This document shows, piece after piece, positions 33,538 to 44,689 of a stretch of 64,000 bases of DNA (the stretch's first letter is position 1; each line of letters starts with the position of its first letter). The DNA is from Zanthoxylum bungeanum (Eukaryota; Streptophyta; Magnoliopsida; Sapindales; Rutaceae): contig SKCR01017730.1 of NCBI GenBank assembly GCA_019454045.1, forward strand, positions 114,292 to 178,291, written 5' to 3'. Below the pieces are notes generated by a model. That model had not been told where the DNA came from and did no database searches. It saw only the letters and a list, made by a program, of their open reading frames with translations. A program made the translations under genes and the position numbers.

Positions 33538-34068
33538 GTGAGACAGTAATTTTACTCTTAGAAATAATTTTACTGACCAAGACAGTGTTAATTTAATTAG
33601 AGTTATGAGGTTTTCTTACATTTTAGATAATAATTCTTAAATTTGGACTTCATTAATTTCATAAGACTTAAATTTATTTCAGTTTTATATTAGCTCCATC
33701 TCGAGTTATTGTGACATCTCTTTTTGGAAAGGATGTTGTTGGGGATACACTAATAAGTAATAAGTGATGATCTCTTAATTAATGAGATGTATTTTTGGTA
33801 AATTTTACACATATTAAGAATGAAAATTTAAAAGTCTATGGCTTTGAGAATGTGCCACATGGGTTCTCATATAAATAGGACAATATCTTATTAGTGGGGT
33901 GTCGTTCTGAATCAGAAGTGTTCGGATGGAACCACTCCCAATTAAAAGTATGCCGATATTCATGTCTAACGATGCATTAGTTGCATATATTCACAACTAA
34001 TAAGGCGTTTTGATAAATATGTTGGGGATGAACTTATAAGTGATAATCTCATTTAATTAGTTGACATA

Positions 34069-34503
34069 TTTAGAGTAAGGGTGGTAATGGGCCGGACCGA
34101 TCATGGACTTTGAAAAGCCCGGCCCGAAAGACAAAATTTGGGGCCGGGCTCGAGCTCTGGACAAATCCGGCCCGATTTTTTTTAAATATCACCTTGTTTT
34201 GAATCAAAAAACAGTAAAACATCATTTCCTCGTTTAAATATTATTTCCAAAAGCACAATAAGTTATTCAACTTCGCCAAATTGATTGGCTTTCTACCAAA
34301 AACATATTTGGATTTCTTCAATTTGTCAAGAAAAATTACTTCTTTGGATTTTTTCAATTTTACTGTACGAAAGTGTTTTGAGTTTTGTTTTTGTAATTTT
34401 TTTTCCCGGCCCTGGCTAAAAACTCTGAGCCCGGTTCGGGCTCTTATATTTCTAGGGCCCGGCTCAACCCGTTTTTATCCCGGACTTTTCTACCATTTAG
34501 AGT
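34069..34503. mobile_element. hAT-type MITE, GGGCCGG-rich, 8-bp target duplication
   Basis: A 419-bp element (34077-34495) is flanked by a perfect 8-bp duplication TTTAGAGT (34069-34076 and 34496-34503). Its ends read AAGGGTGGTAATGGGCC and, reversed, TGGTAGAAAAGTCCGGG. Subterminal repeats of the GGCCCGG type match a common plant hAT-derived MITE group. It has no coding capacity. Confidence 0.82.
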
Positions 34504-34919
34504 GCACTTAGCCCGTACCAAGAATAAAACTTCAAGAATCATAATTTCGAAAATGTACCACTTTGAGCTAAAAAAAATACCTTATTAATATGAAGAAGTT
34601 TCATAATTGTCATGAAATATGAATATACAATGAAGTCAATATTTTATAAAAATACAAAATATTCACTACATTAATACGAACCAATTTAATTTTTATTTTT
34701 ATTCTTACAAGTAACCTATCATTTTCAAATTATTTTCTACCCCTAAATAACAGAAATCATGGAGCAAAGTTGTAATTAACTTGCCTAAAAAGCAACGTAG
34801 GTATGTAAAGTTCAACTAAAAGATTGAAATTATAACAGGAATCAATCATTTCAATAAAATAAAAATAAAATTAGAAGACAATAAAAATATGTATTCTAAT
34901 AAAGTATGTCATGTAACGT

Positions 34920-35440
34920 TATGCTATTTAATCATTAATTAATCATCGATTGATCATAAATCGTTACTTGAGCGATTTAACCCGATCGATTTTGACTAAT
35001 TTAAATTGACACCAATATATGGGCAATTTTGATCGATTAATCGACTGATTTTCAACTTACAATTTCCCAAAAATCATTCAATTTTTTAATCTATTTTTAA
35101 CTTTTCAATATTTGTTTTTTTTTTTTTTTTGAGTCTTGGCTGATGATTTTAGATTTAAAAAAAGGGAAAGATTTTATTAAAAAATATTAAAAAACTAATT
35201 ATTATAAGGATAATAAAGTCTTAAATTTTTTTAATAATTTTAATAATTAATGAATAATCTTTAGTGGTTTTTGAAGAATTTTGAGAGAGTATATATTTTT
35301 TTATTTTCAGCCATCTAAAATATCAATTTTACTCTATCTGATTAATTTCCGATTAATTCTTGATTATTTTCGATTAATCACAAATGGCTCAAATCGCTCC
35401 AATATTATCGATTTTCGATTAAATTACCCATATGTCACGT
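34920..35440. repeat. Tract rich in CGATTAATCGATT-like repeats
   Basis: Variants of TCGATTAATC occur many times on both strands between 34930 and 35420. The outer parts (ATGTCATGTAACG and ATGTCACGTAC) are weakly similar. A related but diverged tract occurs at about 54285-54410. Probably an old repetitive element; type unknown. Confidence 0.35.
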
Positions 35441-35444
35441 ACTA

Positions 35445-35449
<5 letters not shown>

Positions 35450-35511
<62 letters not shown>
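35450..35511. repeat. (TA)n microsatellite
   Basis: About 30 uninterrupted TA units. Confidence 0.95.
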
Positions 35512-35515
<4 letters not shown>

Positions 35516-36351
35516 ATTTTAATTTGGTTCTCATTTTATTAAAATGAGTGACCCCTCATAAAAAAAAAAGACTAATATATAACAACTTTAATGTAAACAT
35601 TTCTATCAAACACATTTTCTAATGATTTTGCAATTCTTTAGTTTTTGTAAGAAAGATTTACAACCATACAACCAAATCAAATAGGCTTTTAATTTTCCAT
35701 AAAACTTTGACATTGATCATGGGGGAAAATAAAATGAAAAATGATATTGAAAATCAAAATTCAAACCACCACACATGGTTGTAACTTGTAGTCACATAAT
35801 TACAAAATGGGTTATGACAAAATTTGAAAAATGGGAGATAGGGTTTTGGATCACAATGAAGGAGAAATTGGAAGCACTAATCTCATAATTGCAAATCAAT
35901 GTCTCTATTTATTTTTGACAACTTGTGTTGATTTTAAGAATTTCAATTCACAAAATGCCCCACACATCAATCACTTAAGGCTACAAGAAAATGATAGTTA
36001 TTTAATTCTTTCCAATTTGTTGGCTTTCATGGGTCCCTCATGTCCTTGTCCTTGCACCTAACATTATTGCACCATTTTTCTTTAAATTTTGACAAGAATT
36101 TCTCATAGCTTTTGTTGGGTTTCAACTTTTTGAGATTTCATTATAAAGAAAAAAAAAGTAGCTTTATATTGATTGATATTTTTTGAGTTTGATTTATTGA
36201 TCAGATGGATCATATTATTAGTATCTAGTGATAGATTTTGATATTTGCAATGTTATCATTCACTATATATCATGCAATATTAAATCCATTATTGTGAGAA
36301 AGATTTTCATTTTTGTGGTTTACTTTTGAATTTTTTTTAAAGGGAGAATGA

Positions 36352-36532
36352 TACGTAGAGTTCCCAATGGACATTGTTTGATAGTGTATGATTCATAATC
36401 TCACTTGAGGTCCTGGGGGAGTGCGTTTCTCGTAAGAGCATGGGACACCCGAGGATTTTACGTGCTCCGCTTAAGGCCAGAAGAGGTGATTTCGCGATAG
36501 GGTTTCCAACGATTTCAAAAAAAGATACATAG
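36352..36532 (+). mobile_element. SINE copy 3
   Basis: Same family as copy 2: GGACATTGTTTGATAGTGTATG, a weakened B box, TTTCTCGTAAGAGCATGGGACA, and the 3' end GTTTCCAACGATTTCA plus A run. Flanks GATACGTAGA and GATACATAGA look like a slightly mutated target duplication. Confidence 0.75.
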
Positions 36533-36728
36533 ATCCTTAATTTATTTATTTATTTATTATTTTTCTAATTTTTTCAAATTATTCATTAAATCCCTATTAT
36601 TCAGGATTGTCCAAAAATCATGAATCTTGATAGGGGTTCAGGATTCTGTATCGAATAATACTGGATTCATGATAAAATATAGTCCCGGATAAAAATTTTG
36701 ACCGCGATTCGGGATGATTTTTTATTTT

Positions 36729-37528
36729 GATTCTGTTGATGGCTGATTTTGGTCTCAGGGCAATATGGGAATATTACTCCCGAGACAATCATCCCTCAAT
36801 AGTGAATTTGTTTGGTTATGGGGGACCAAAAGCAAACTTAGCAAAAGACAAATAATACGCCAATCGATAAGGAGATTTAACGTGGTTCGGCGAAACTTGG
36901 TCCGACCTACGTCCACGGGCATAAAACGGATGATACTTTTATTACTGAGATATGCTTCTCTGATATCTCTTGTGTTTACAAGTCTGATGGTAATGATTCT
37001 GATCTTGATATTGATTATCCTCATCTTCTACACCCACTCTACCCTCATATTTATAATGGTGAAGAAATCAGATTCCTATTTGTACAAGAATTCCCAGTTG
37101 GAGATGGTTTCCTTTTCCTATAAGGATTCCTAGTCAAAAACTACTTTTACTTCATTTATCATATTAGGACATTGACTTACTAGTTTACCCCATGAAAGTA
37201 TGATAACTTATTATATTATCTTGTATGGATAGAATGACTTATCTTCCCGAACATGTCTTGCCCTATGCTTGGTTTTCACGAGGTCGGTCTTCATGTGGTC
37301 GGTCACAATAGTCTTTTGTACTGAGAATGCCGCTGTCGACCTGATAATTGTCCGGTCATCTTGAACTCAAGTGCTCGGTCACTAACCGTAAAGTTCCCGG
37401 CCCCTTACTGTTAACTCTTTAGTGGTCGGGTCGGCATTAATAATCTTGACTGAGAAGTGAATTACCTTTTTTACCCCTGTCGTGCTGCTTTAAATGACAT
37501 AGTGCCTGAAAACACCATCAACAGATTC
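36729..37528. mobile_element. Solo LTR with perfect 5-bp target duplication
   Basis: A 790-bp segment (36734-37523) begins TGTTGATGG and ends CCATCAACA, a perfect 9-bp inverted terminus with TG...CA ends. It is flanked by GATTC on both sides (36729-36733 and 37524-37528). A TATTTATAA box lies near 37050. The phrase GATTTAACGTGGTTCGGC inside is one I associate with plant Ty1/copia LTRs, so a copia origin is likely. No internal domain is adjacent, so this is a recombined solo LTR. Confidence 0.8.
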
Positions 37529-38308
37529 AAAAAATCAATCATGATACAATACAAATTTTCATCCCAAATTATAATCGAGATGAGATTGAAACACTCCGAT
37601 TGTCATAATTTATACTATTATTCTAACAGTAGTAGTACATATGCAATACCCATCCTTTAATATTAAAATAACATGGACACGATGAATAATTATAAAAACA
37701 AAAATAAAGACCCGGTAAATAATTATGAAAAAAAAGACCTAAATGACATTTCCCCTTTAGAAAAACATGCACTTTTTATTTACTTTGATAAGCAAAAATT
37801 TTGGTATAATTATATAATGATGTATCAATTTAAACTTTTATGTCGAATAATTTAATAGGGTGCCGGAGCTAAATCACTCACACAATAATGTTTTTATTAC
37901 TATTTTTTCCCTTTATTAATGACTTTGAGATGTATTAAAATAATAAGAGACTATACATTTTTTGGTGTTTTATAAATATATATAGCACTCATACTCGATC
38001 ATATTTCATAAATCTTGTATAGTATTTTTTTTTTAGGGCAATGATACTTGTGAAAATTCATTACATGAAGCAATTATCATTCACAGAGTTACATATAAGA
38101 TGGTAGAGATGGTCATCCTCGTTCAATTTAAAAATTTATTAGAATATATTTTATAAATTTATGAAAACATCTAATTTTTTTTTAAATTAGATAATTTTAC
38201 ATTATCTTCACTAAAATGTTTACTTAAGGGCAATGTAAATAAATGAATGAGAATCATTTACAATAAGATTGTTTACTTAAGAAAATTGAATAAAAATGGG
38301 AATAAGAA
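37529..38308. other. AT-rich intergenic DNA
   Basis: No gene. Sequence next to 38308 (TGGGAATAAGAATG) resembles a GGGAATGA-type MITE, also seen at 46980-47060. Confidence 0.45.
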
Positions 38309-39007
38309 TGATGTGATCCTAGCTGCACCTGATTCAGTCCATACCACAACCAATCCAATCCATGTACCAGTTGGACCAATTACAAGACACATGGCTCGGA
38401 AGATCAAAGACGTTATGGCAGGCTTGGCCCAACGCCATGTAGCTGAATTGAACAAGCATGTTCGAGATCTATTGGACTTCAAGGACGAGGGTTCAAGAGT
38501 TATACATTTGACACAAGTCATCGAGGAGCAGCATGAATCGTTTTCAGTTATTTAGGCATATTTATTATTTATTTGCTTGTATGGAACCAACGAGGATTAC
38601 CGTTTTTATTTATTATTTGAGTTAGTTTATTTTATTTATTTATGGGTTCAAATGGGCTACAAATTAGGAATTATGAGCTTTTAGTTGGTGATGGGTAGTT
38701 TAGGACTATATTAGTCTTTTTAGCTCTATTAGAGTTTGATTATGTTACTATTTAAACTCAAAAACACCTCTTAATGAAGCACCCTATTATTTGTGCGTGA
38801 ATAGTAACTTTTTATTGAGATTGAGAAAATTTTATCATCGTTCAGTGATTGAACAAAGACTTATCAAAGGGTTGGCATCCTTTGTGGCGTCCGATTTGCT
38901 GGCAAAATTCATCTAAGGCTATCTCCAAGGGTTTTCAAGGACAGGTTCTTTGGGGGTCTACGGGATCTTGGATCGGATTTCATCTTTTCGTATCCGGTTT
39001 CGTATCA
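38309..39007 (+). mobile_element. 5' LTR of the CRM-like element
   Basis: 699 bp, starting TGATGTGATCC and ending TCGTATCA. TATTTAAA near 38749 is the likely promoter box. Its first 247 bp is an open frame matching the end of pol. It carries about 12 bp (near TTATTTGTGCG, about 38787) that the 3' LTR lacks. Confidence 0.88.
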
Positions 39008-39009
39008 TT

Positions 39010-39024
39010 TGGTATCAGGAGCTC
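39010..39024 (+). other. Primer-binding site, initiator-tRNA-Met type
   Basis: TGGTATCAGGAGCTC begins two bases after the LTR end and matches the usual TGGTATCAGAGC with one extra G. Confidence 0.75.
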
Positions 39025-39589
39025 AGGGTTCCAAGGTCAAAATTTTCTTTATTTTTATCGTTTTATGGAGTCTTTATATTTCTTTTTTTTTTCGTCTCTT
39101 CTAGTTTCAATTTTTTTTCTTTGTGTTTTTCTTGATTATGACTGCATCTTGGATGTTATTATAATGTTCTTTCATGGTAATAGCATTTAGGATTCAATTC
39201 TTGGAGTTTTGAGTCAATTCGAGTCGAAATTGTATGTAATTTTCGGATCGGTTCGGTCAGAATTTTTCAGCCGCGCACTGAATTTAAAACGGCTGTAACT
39301 TTTGATCTATAAAGAGTTACGAGACCCATAATATATCAATTTATAAGTACTCGAGGAGACGAATTCATTAGTCATTGGACGCACGCAGTCCGCTTAAGTT
39401 TCGTGTCTCAAAATCTCTTTCAAAGTTACGAATTCTGTCCAGTTTCGGTTCAGTTTGTCTTCTTATTTACTTTTTTTTTTTTAGTCAGTTTCTTTGTGTT
39501 TGTTTTCATATTTTCTTAGTGATTCTTTGAGTATTTCCTCATTATTGGCGTCTTTCCATTAAGGGTTGATTTATATAAATAATTTGATG

Positions 39590-40085
39590 GATAAAGGGTA
39601 TTTATCTTTCGCACGAGATGCTCTATCAATAGTAAAGTGTGTAGTATGATTATTAATAGAGGGAATCACATAAATTCAGCTAGCACTACCCTTGTGGAAA
39701 AATTGGGATTACCATTGATACCTCTTGATAGACCTTATAAGTGGATGAGTGATTTTGGAGAGTTCGAGGTTGCTAAGCAGGTTGTGGTAAATTTTGCAAT
39801 TGGGCAGTATGTTGACCAAGTAGTTTGTGACGTGGTTCCTATATGTTATACGCATATTTTATTGGGTAAGCCTTGGTATAAATTCAATAAAGTAGTTTAT
39901 GATATGGATAGAAATATGTACAAATTTAGGTATGGTGGAAAATTATCAAGCTTGCTCCTTTAACCCTACAAGAGGTCTATGAGGACGAGTTGTACATGCA
40001 GAGGAGTGAAGAAGAGTGGGCTAAAAATAAAAGTGTGATTGCTTTTGGAATGTTACTAGGAGAGCTTCCAGAGTTGATAGAGAAA
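39590..40085 (+). pseudogene. First (dead) retropepsin-like copy
   Basis: The frame reads CSMIINRGNHINSASTTLVEKLGL, then VVCDVVPICYTHILLGKPWY. It aligns with the protease at 40520-40900 but has NRG in place of the active-site DGG/DSG and is clearly diverged. It is followed by PLTLQEVYEDEL-type linker sequence and a stop at about 40119. An inactive upstream duplicate or a relic of another element. Confidence 0.7.
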
Positions 40086-40101
40086 AAGACATTAGTAAAA
40101 T

Positions 40102-41094
40102 GTGAAAGTAGAGAATGATATAAACGTAGCCTTGAGTAATGAAATGAAACATGTTGATGTTTCAATAAATAAGAGTGAGGTGGTTGATGGTGTTGATGAT
40201 AGTGATGATATTGATGTGAGCGATAACATTAGTGATCATGATTTGGTTGTTCATGATTCCAATGAGGTGCTTGAAGTTACTGTTAAGGGTGACTATCATA
40301 TGGAGCAATCTGATGTTGGTTGTGAGGACATGAGTTATGGTGTGCAAAAAGTACATGTGGTTGAATATGTAGAGTGTGGTCAGATCGTGGAAGATGAGAT
40401 GCCTGCATTAGAGGATGCTAATGATGATGAGGGAGCAACATACCCACTAGATAACTTGTCGCTTGTGTTTAGGAGAGCATTGACAGCACAAATAGTTGAG
40501 GAGGAGACCGAGCAGCAGAGAGAAAATATTTTTCATACTAGGTGTAGCGTGAATGGGAAGTCATGTAGTATGATCGTAGATGGGGGTAGTTGCACCAACG
40601 TGGCTAGCACAACATTGGTGGCAAGATTGGGATTGTCATGTTTAGCACATCCTAAGCCATATATGCTACAGTGGCTTAATGAGTGTGGTGAGATCATGGT
40701 GACCAAACAGGTATTGTTGACTTTTACCATTGGACCTTACACGGATGAGGTGTTATGTGATGTGGTACCCATGCAAGCAGGCCACATACTTTTGGGGAGG
40801 CCGTGGCAGTTCGATAGGAAGGTGATACATGATGGGTTTCGAAACAAATATTTTTTCCAGCACAAGGGCAAGCCCATTACATTATACCCTTTGACAAAAA
40901 AACAGGTCCATGATGATCAAGTCAAATTACAGTTGGAAAGGGAAAAAGAGAGAGAGAGAAGCCGCATCATTGGGGGTAAGAGTGATAATAGTGAGAAAAT
41001 GAGATCTAAACACGAGAGTGATGGAAACACGGGGATTAGAACTGAGAGTAAACCTAAGGGAAATGGGGCTGGGGGACAGAGTGAGAAGAAATGA
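40102..41094 (+). CDS. Gag-pol linker and aspartic protease of the CRM-like element
   Basis: An acidic stretch rich in Asp/Ser/Val (about residues 1-120) leads into LVFRRALTAQIVEEE and the protease domain CSMIVDGGSCTNVASTTLVARLGL (Asp in the DGG active site), VLCDVVPMQAGHILLGRPWQFD. The end is a charged Lys/Arg/Glu tail. The enzyme would cut the Gag-Pol polyprotein. The start residue is uncertain because true gag capsid and nucleocapsid are absent; this frame is probably a fragment of a longer polyprotein. Confidence 0.7.
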   Translation: MKVENDINVALSNEMKHVDVSINKSEVVDGVDDSDDIDVSDNISDHDLVVHDSNEVLEVTVKGDYHMEQSDVGCEDMSYGVQKVHVVEYVECGQIVEDEMPALEDANDDEGATYPLDNLSLVFRRALTAQIVEEETEQQRENIFHTRCSVNGKSCSMIVDGGSCTNVASTTLVARLGLSCLAHPKPYMLQWLNECGEIMVTKQVLLTFTIGPYTDEVLCDVVPMQAGHILLGRPWQFDRKVIHDGFRNKYFFQHKGKPITLYPLTKKQVHDDQVKLQLEREKERERSRIIGGKSDNSEKMRSKHESDGNTGIRTESKPKGNGAGGQSEKK

Positions 41095-41249
41095 AGAGTG
41101 AAAAAAAGTTTTTATCTTGGTGTGGGAGGAGTGAGGAGAGCCTACAAAGCTAGCAAACTCATGTTGCTGCTAGTGTATAAAGACACACCACACTTTTCTT
41201 TACTTACTAACACTAACAATTCACTTCATGTTTCTATATCTTCTATTTT

Positions 41250-42276
41250 GCAGGAATTGAAGACGTACTCACAGAGGACATTCCTAATGGGCTTCCACCC
41301 ATTCGAGGGATAGAACATCAGATTGATTTCGTGCCTGGATCTATCATTCCTAATAGACCCGCATATAAGAGTAATCATGAGGAGACCAAGTAACTTCAAA
41401 GGCAAGTTGATGAGCTGATGGTGAAGGGTTACGTACGAGAGAGTATGAGCCCGTGCGCAATACCAGTGTTATTAGTGCCTAAGAAGGATTGTATGTGGCG
41501 TATGTGTGTGGATTGTCGTGCCATCAATAATATCACGGTAAAGTATCGACATCCCATTCCTAGGCTAGATGATATGTTAGATGAACTACATGGATCTAAG
41601 ATTTTTAGTAAAATTGACCTTAAGAGTGGATATCACTAGATTTGTATGAGAGAAGGTGACGAGTGGAAGACCGCTTTTAAAACTAAGTATGAGCTATATA
41701 AGTGGTTAGTAATGCCTTTTGGTTTAACAAACGCCCCTAGTACTTTTATGAGACTTATGAACCATGTGTTGCGTGCATGTATAGGGAAGTTTGTATTGGT
41801 CTATTTTGATGATATATTAGTATACAGTAAATCTTTAGATGAACATGTAGGTCATTTGAATGTGTGCTTGATATTTTAAGAAAAGAAAAATTATTTGCTA
41901 ATTATAAGAAATGCACATTTTGCATGGATAGAGTCCATTTTCTTGGTTTTGTAGTGACTGCAGATGGCATAGAGATGGACGAAGAGAAAGTTAAAGCGAT
42001 TAGGGATTGGCCAACACCTACTACAATGTCTGAGGTTAGAAGCTTTCATGGATTGACGAGTTTCTACAGGCGTTTTGTGAAGGACTTTAGTAGCATAGCC
42101 GCACCATTGACTGAGGTAGTCAAGAAGACTGTTGGATTTCAGTGGGGTGAAGTTCAAGAGAATGCTTTTCAGACTCTCAAGGAAAGGTTATGCAGTGCAC
42201 CAGTCCTCGCACTACCTAATTTTGAGAGCACATTTGAGATAGAGTGTGACGCAAGTGGCATAGATATTGGGGCGGT
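41250..42276 (+). pseudogene. Reverse transcriptase and start of RNase H (broken)
   Basis: RT motifs: [66 protein letters not shown] and catalytic [11 protein letters not shown] (about 41800). Then [20 protein letters not shown] and the RNase H start [15 protein letters not shown]. Defects include TAA at about 41392, TAG in place of Gln at 41637-41639 and a frameshift near 41865-41880. Coding stops at 42276 where the solo LTR begins. Confidence 0.88.
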
Positions 42277-44689
42277 TGTAGGCACTGCATTTTTACATAT
42301 AAGTCCCGATGATGAGTCTCGTATGGAGACACTATCTCTTTGATTGTGAAAGCCGCGGGAAACGGACGTCGGAAGGGCAAAGTTGGAAATTGGTATTTTG
42401 GTCGGATTTAACTCGCTTGTTTCGCTTCGGGTTCGCTTGTTGGACCTCTATTTTAAAACACACCAAACCTATTAAATCACATCTCACAAATTAAATAATT
42501 AAAATATTTAAAATACATGTCACAAATTAAATTGAATTAAAAAATAATTAAAATTAAATTAAATAACTAAATTGAAATTAAACTAAATCAAATTAAAATC
42601 CATTTAAACTAAATCAAATTAATTCCAATTTAAGTTAAATTAAAACTAATTAAAAACTAATACCAAAATTAAATAAATTCCCCAATTAACTTGATTTCTT
42701 TCCTTATTCAAAAAGCCAGGCACAAACCCTAATACCCTCTCACTATAAAAATAACTCAAAAATGCAACCCTAAGACCTCTCTCTCACTCTGCAGTGCCCA
42801 AAACAAAACCCAAAAAAAGAAACCCTAGCGGCGATCCTCTCTCCTTCTCCCTCACTGATTCGGCACTTCAAAAACCAACACAAACCCTAACTAACAGCCC
42901 TTGCACTTTCCTTCATCACGCACAGTCCCTCACAAACCTAGTCATTCACGGCACAGAAACCCTCCACAACAGAGCCACTGACCAACTAAACAAACTGCTT
43001 CACCAAATTCTTCACGCCTCATCACCCTCACAGCCTTTAGCCACACTCAACTGCCCTCAACCACAGTTCATTCAACACGAACCAACCCACTTCCTGCCCT
43101 TAAACATACCTCAACCATAACACCACTTTGCTCCATTAGCAAACTGCCCCTCACGAGCCACACGTCCAACAAACAAAACAGCACTCCACACGTCCCCACA
43201 GCCTTCAACGTACAAAGCAACTCCATTCGGCGCATCAACAAAACACGGCACACAGCAAGCCTCAAAGCCACGAACCTGCCCTTCACTGCCACGCCCTGAA
43301 TTCCACCCAGCGCACACCCAATCTTCACGCACGTCACCCCTTCAAAACCAGCCCAATTCAGCCAATAGTCACGCACCAAATACCTTCAAACGCCACATCT
43401 GCGCACAAAACTGCCACACACATACTGACCTAGCATATCACCCACGTAGCCTGCCTTCTTCACGCCTAATAAACTCCACAGCAGCCCATCAACTTTACAA
43501 ATCAAATCTGCCCTGACCAGCCCCAAATCAATCAACAGCCCACGTACCCAAGCCAACTTCACGCACATATTCACATAGCTCATGCACAAGAACCCTTCAT
43601 CACGCCACTGCCCATCCACGCTCAACACAGCTCACGCATAAGAACCTTTCATCACGCCACAAGCCTCAGCTCACAAGCTCCCTTCAGGCCGAGAACCAAT
43701 AAATAAACCCTAAAATCCAAGCCATGACAAACCAAGCAACCCCCTCACGCTAAAACAGCAATACAAACTGCCCAAAACAGTCCATAATTACCAAAAAATA
43801 GTGACAATAAAATACAACACAAACAGCAGCGAAACAGAGTGAAAAAACGACCCAAACAGCGAAACAGCGAGGAAAAATGTTGGATTAATGAACCAGAAGA
43901 GTTGCGGAGTATCGACCCTTTTGACGGCCGTGTAACGTGCTTTCGAGAGACGACAAAAGAGGTTAGACCTGAGGGCACCTTTTTTTATTTATTAGCTTTC
44001 GTTTATTTTTGTTTATTTTAAAATATTATCGCATGAGACTCGTTTGTTGAGGCATGATGTGAATGTTGGATGAGCGGAATATGTGTTCCCTTTTGTGGTA
44101 TATCGGATGGAAACCCGGACGTAAATTCCGTAGCCGAATCTGAATGGACGGTAGTGCGGTTTGTACTCGGGATACAACGCCACGTACCACTTAAGAGACA
44201 CGATTTCGTCTCATCCAAAATTGTGTTGAGCATGTTATAGTCTTTAGGTTATTCGTTTATTATTTAAAGCATGGTATAATTTAGTTTGTTATTTATTTGT
44301 TAAAGCATATTTAGGTTGTTCCTTATGCATATTATTAGTTTATGATGTGTTAGGATAATGATTTATACATGTTGATTTAATGGCTGAATATGCTCGTGTG
44401 TGTTACATTGCGTGGAGTTATTTGGATGAAAGCATGATTAGATCTAAGTATCCTTGAGCATGATTATCGAGTAGACTTGGTTGATTCATTGCACAAATCA
44501 TATCATCACAAGTGACATAAGTAAGGGACCATTCCGAACCCAACGGTTTGAGGTCTTCCTTGCGAGGGGTGAGTGCGGCCTTAAATCTTTGTCCCGGTTC
44601 ACACCGGGTGGCGACTCCATGTTATTTCGTACTCCCAACTAGGCCGCGAGCCTAGAACAACGTCGTCAGGTTCTGTTGTCTACAGCGGT
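42272..44689. mobile_element. Solo LTR (2.4 kb), probable Tat/Ogre type, inside RNase H
   Basis: A 2408-bp insertion (42277-44684) starts TGTAGGCACTGC and ends TTGTCTACA, with TGTAG/CTACA inverted ends. It is flanked by GCGGT on both sides (42272-42276, 44685-44689). Removing it and one GCGGT restores the RNase H reading GAVLMQEKRPIVYFSEK. A TATAAAAATA box lies at about 42742. C-rich transcribed-type sequence spans about 42790-43840. The right end has CCGGTTCACACCGGGTGGCGACTCC-like sequence of the kind found near Ogre/Tat LTR ends. Many long frames on both strands here have no family similarity and are composition artefacts. Confidence 0.82.

Noticed and set aside
42794..43978. Several long frames on both strands inside the 2.4-kb insertion
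   Set aside because: They lie in C-rich LTR sequence, overlap each other in multiple frames and have no domain.
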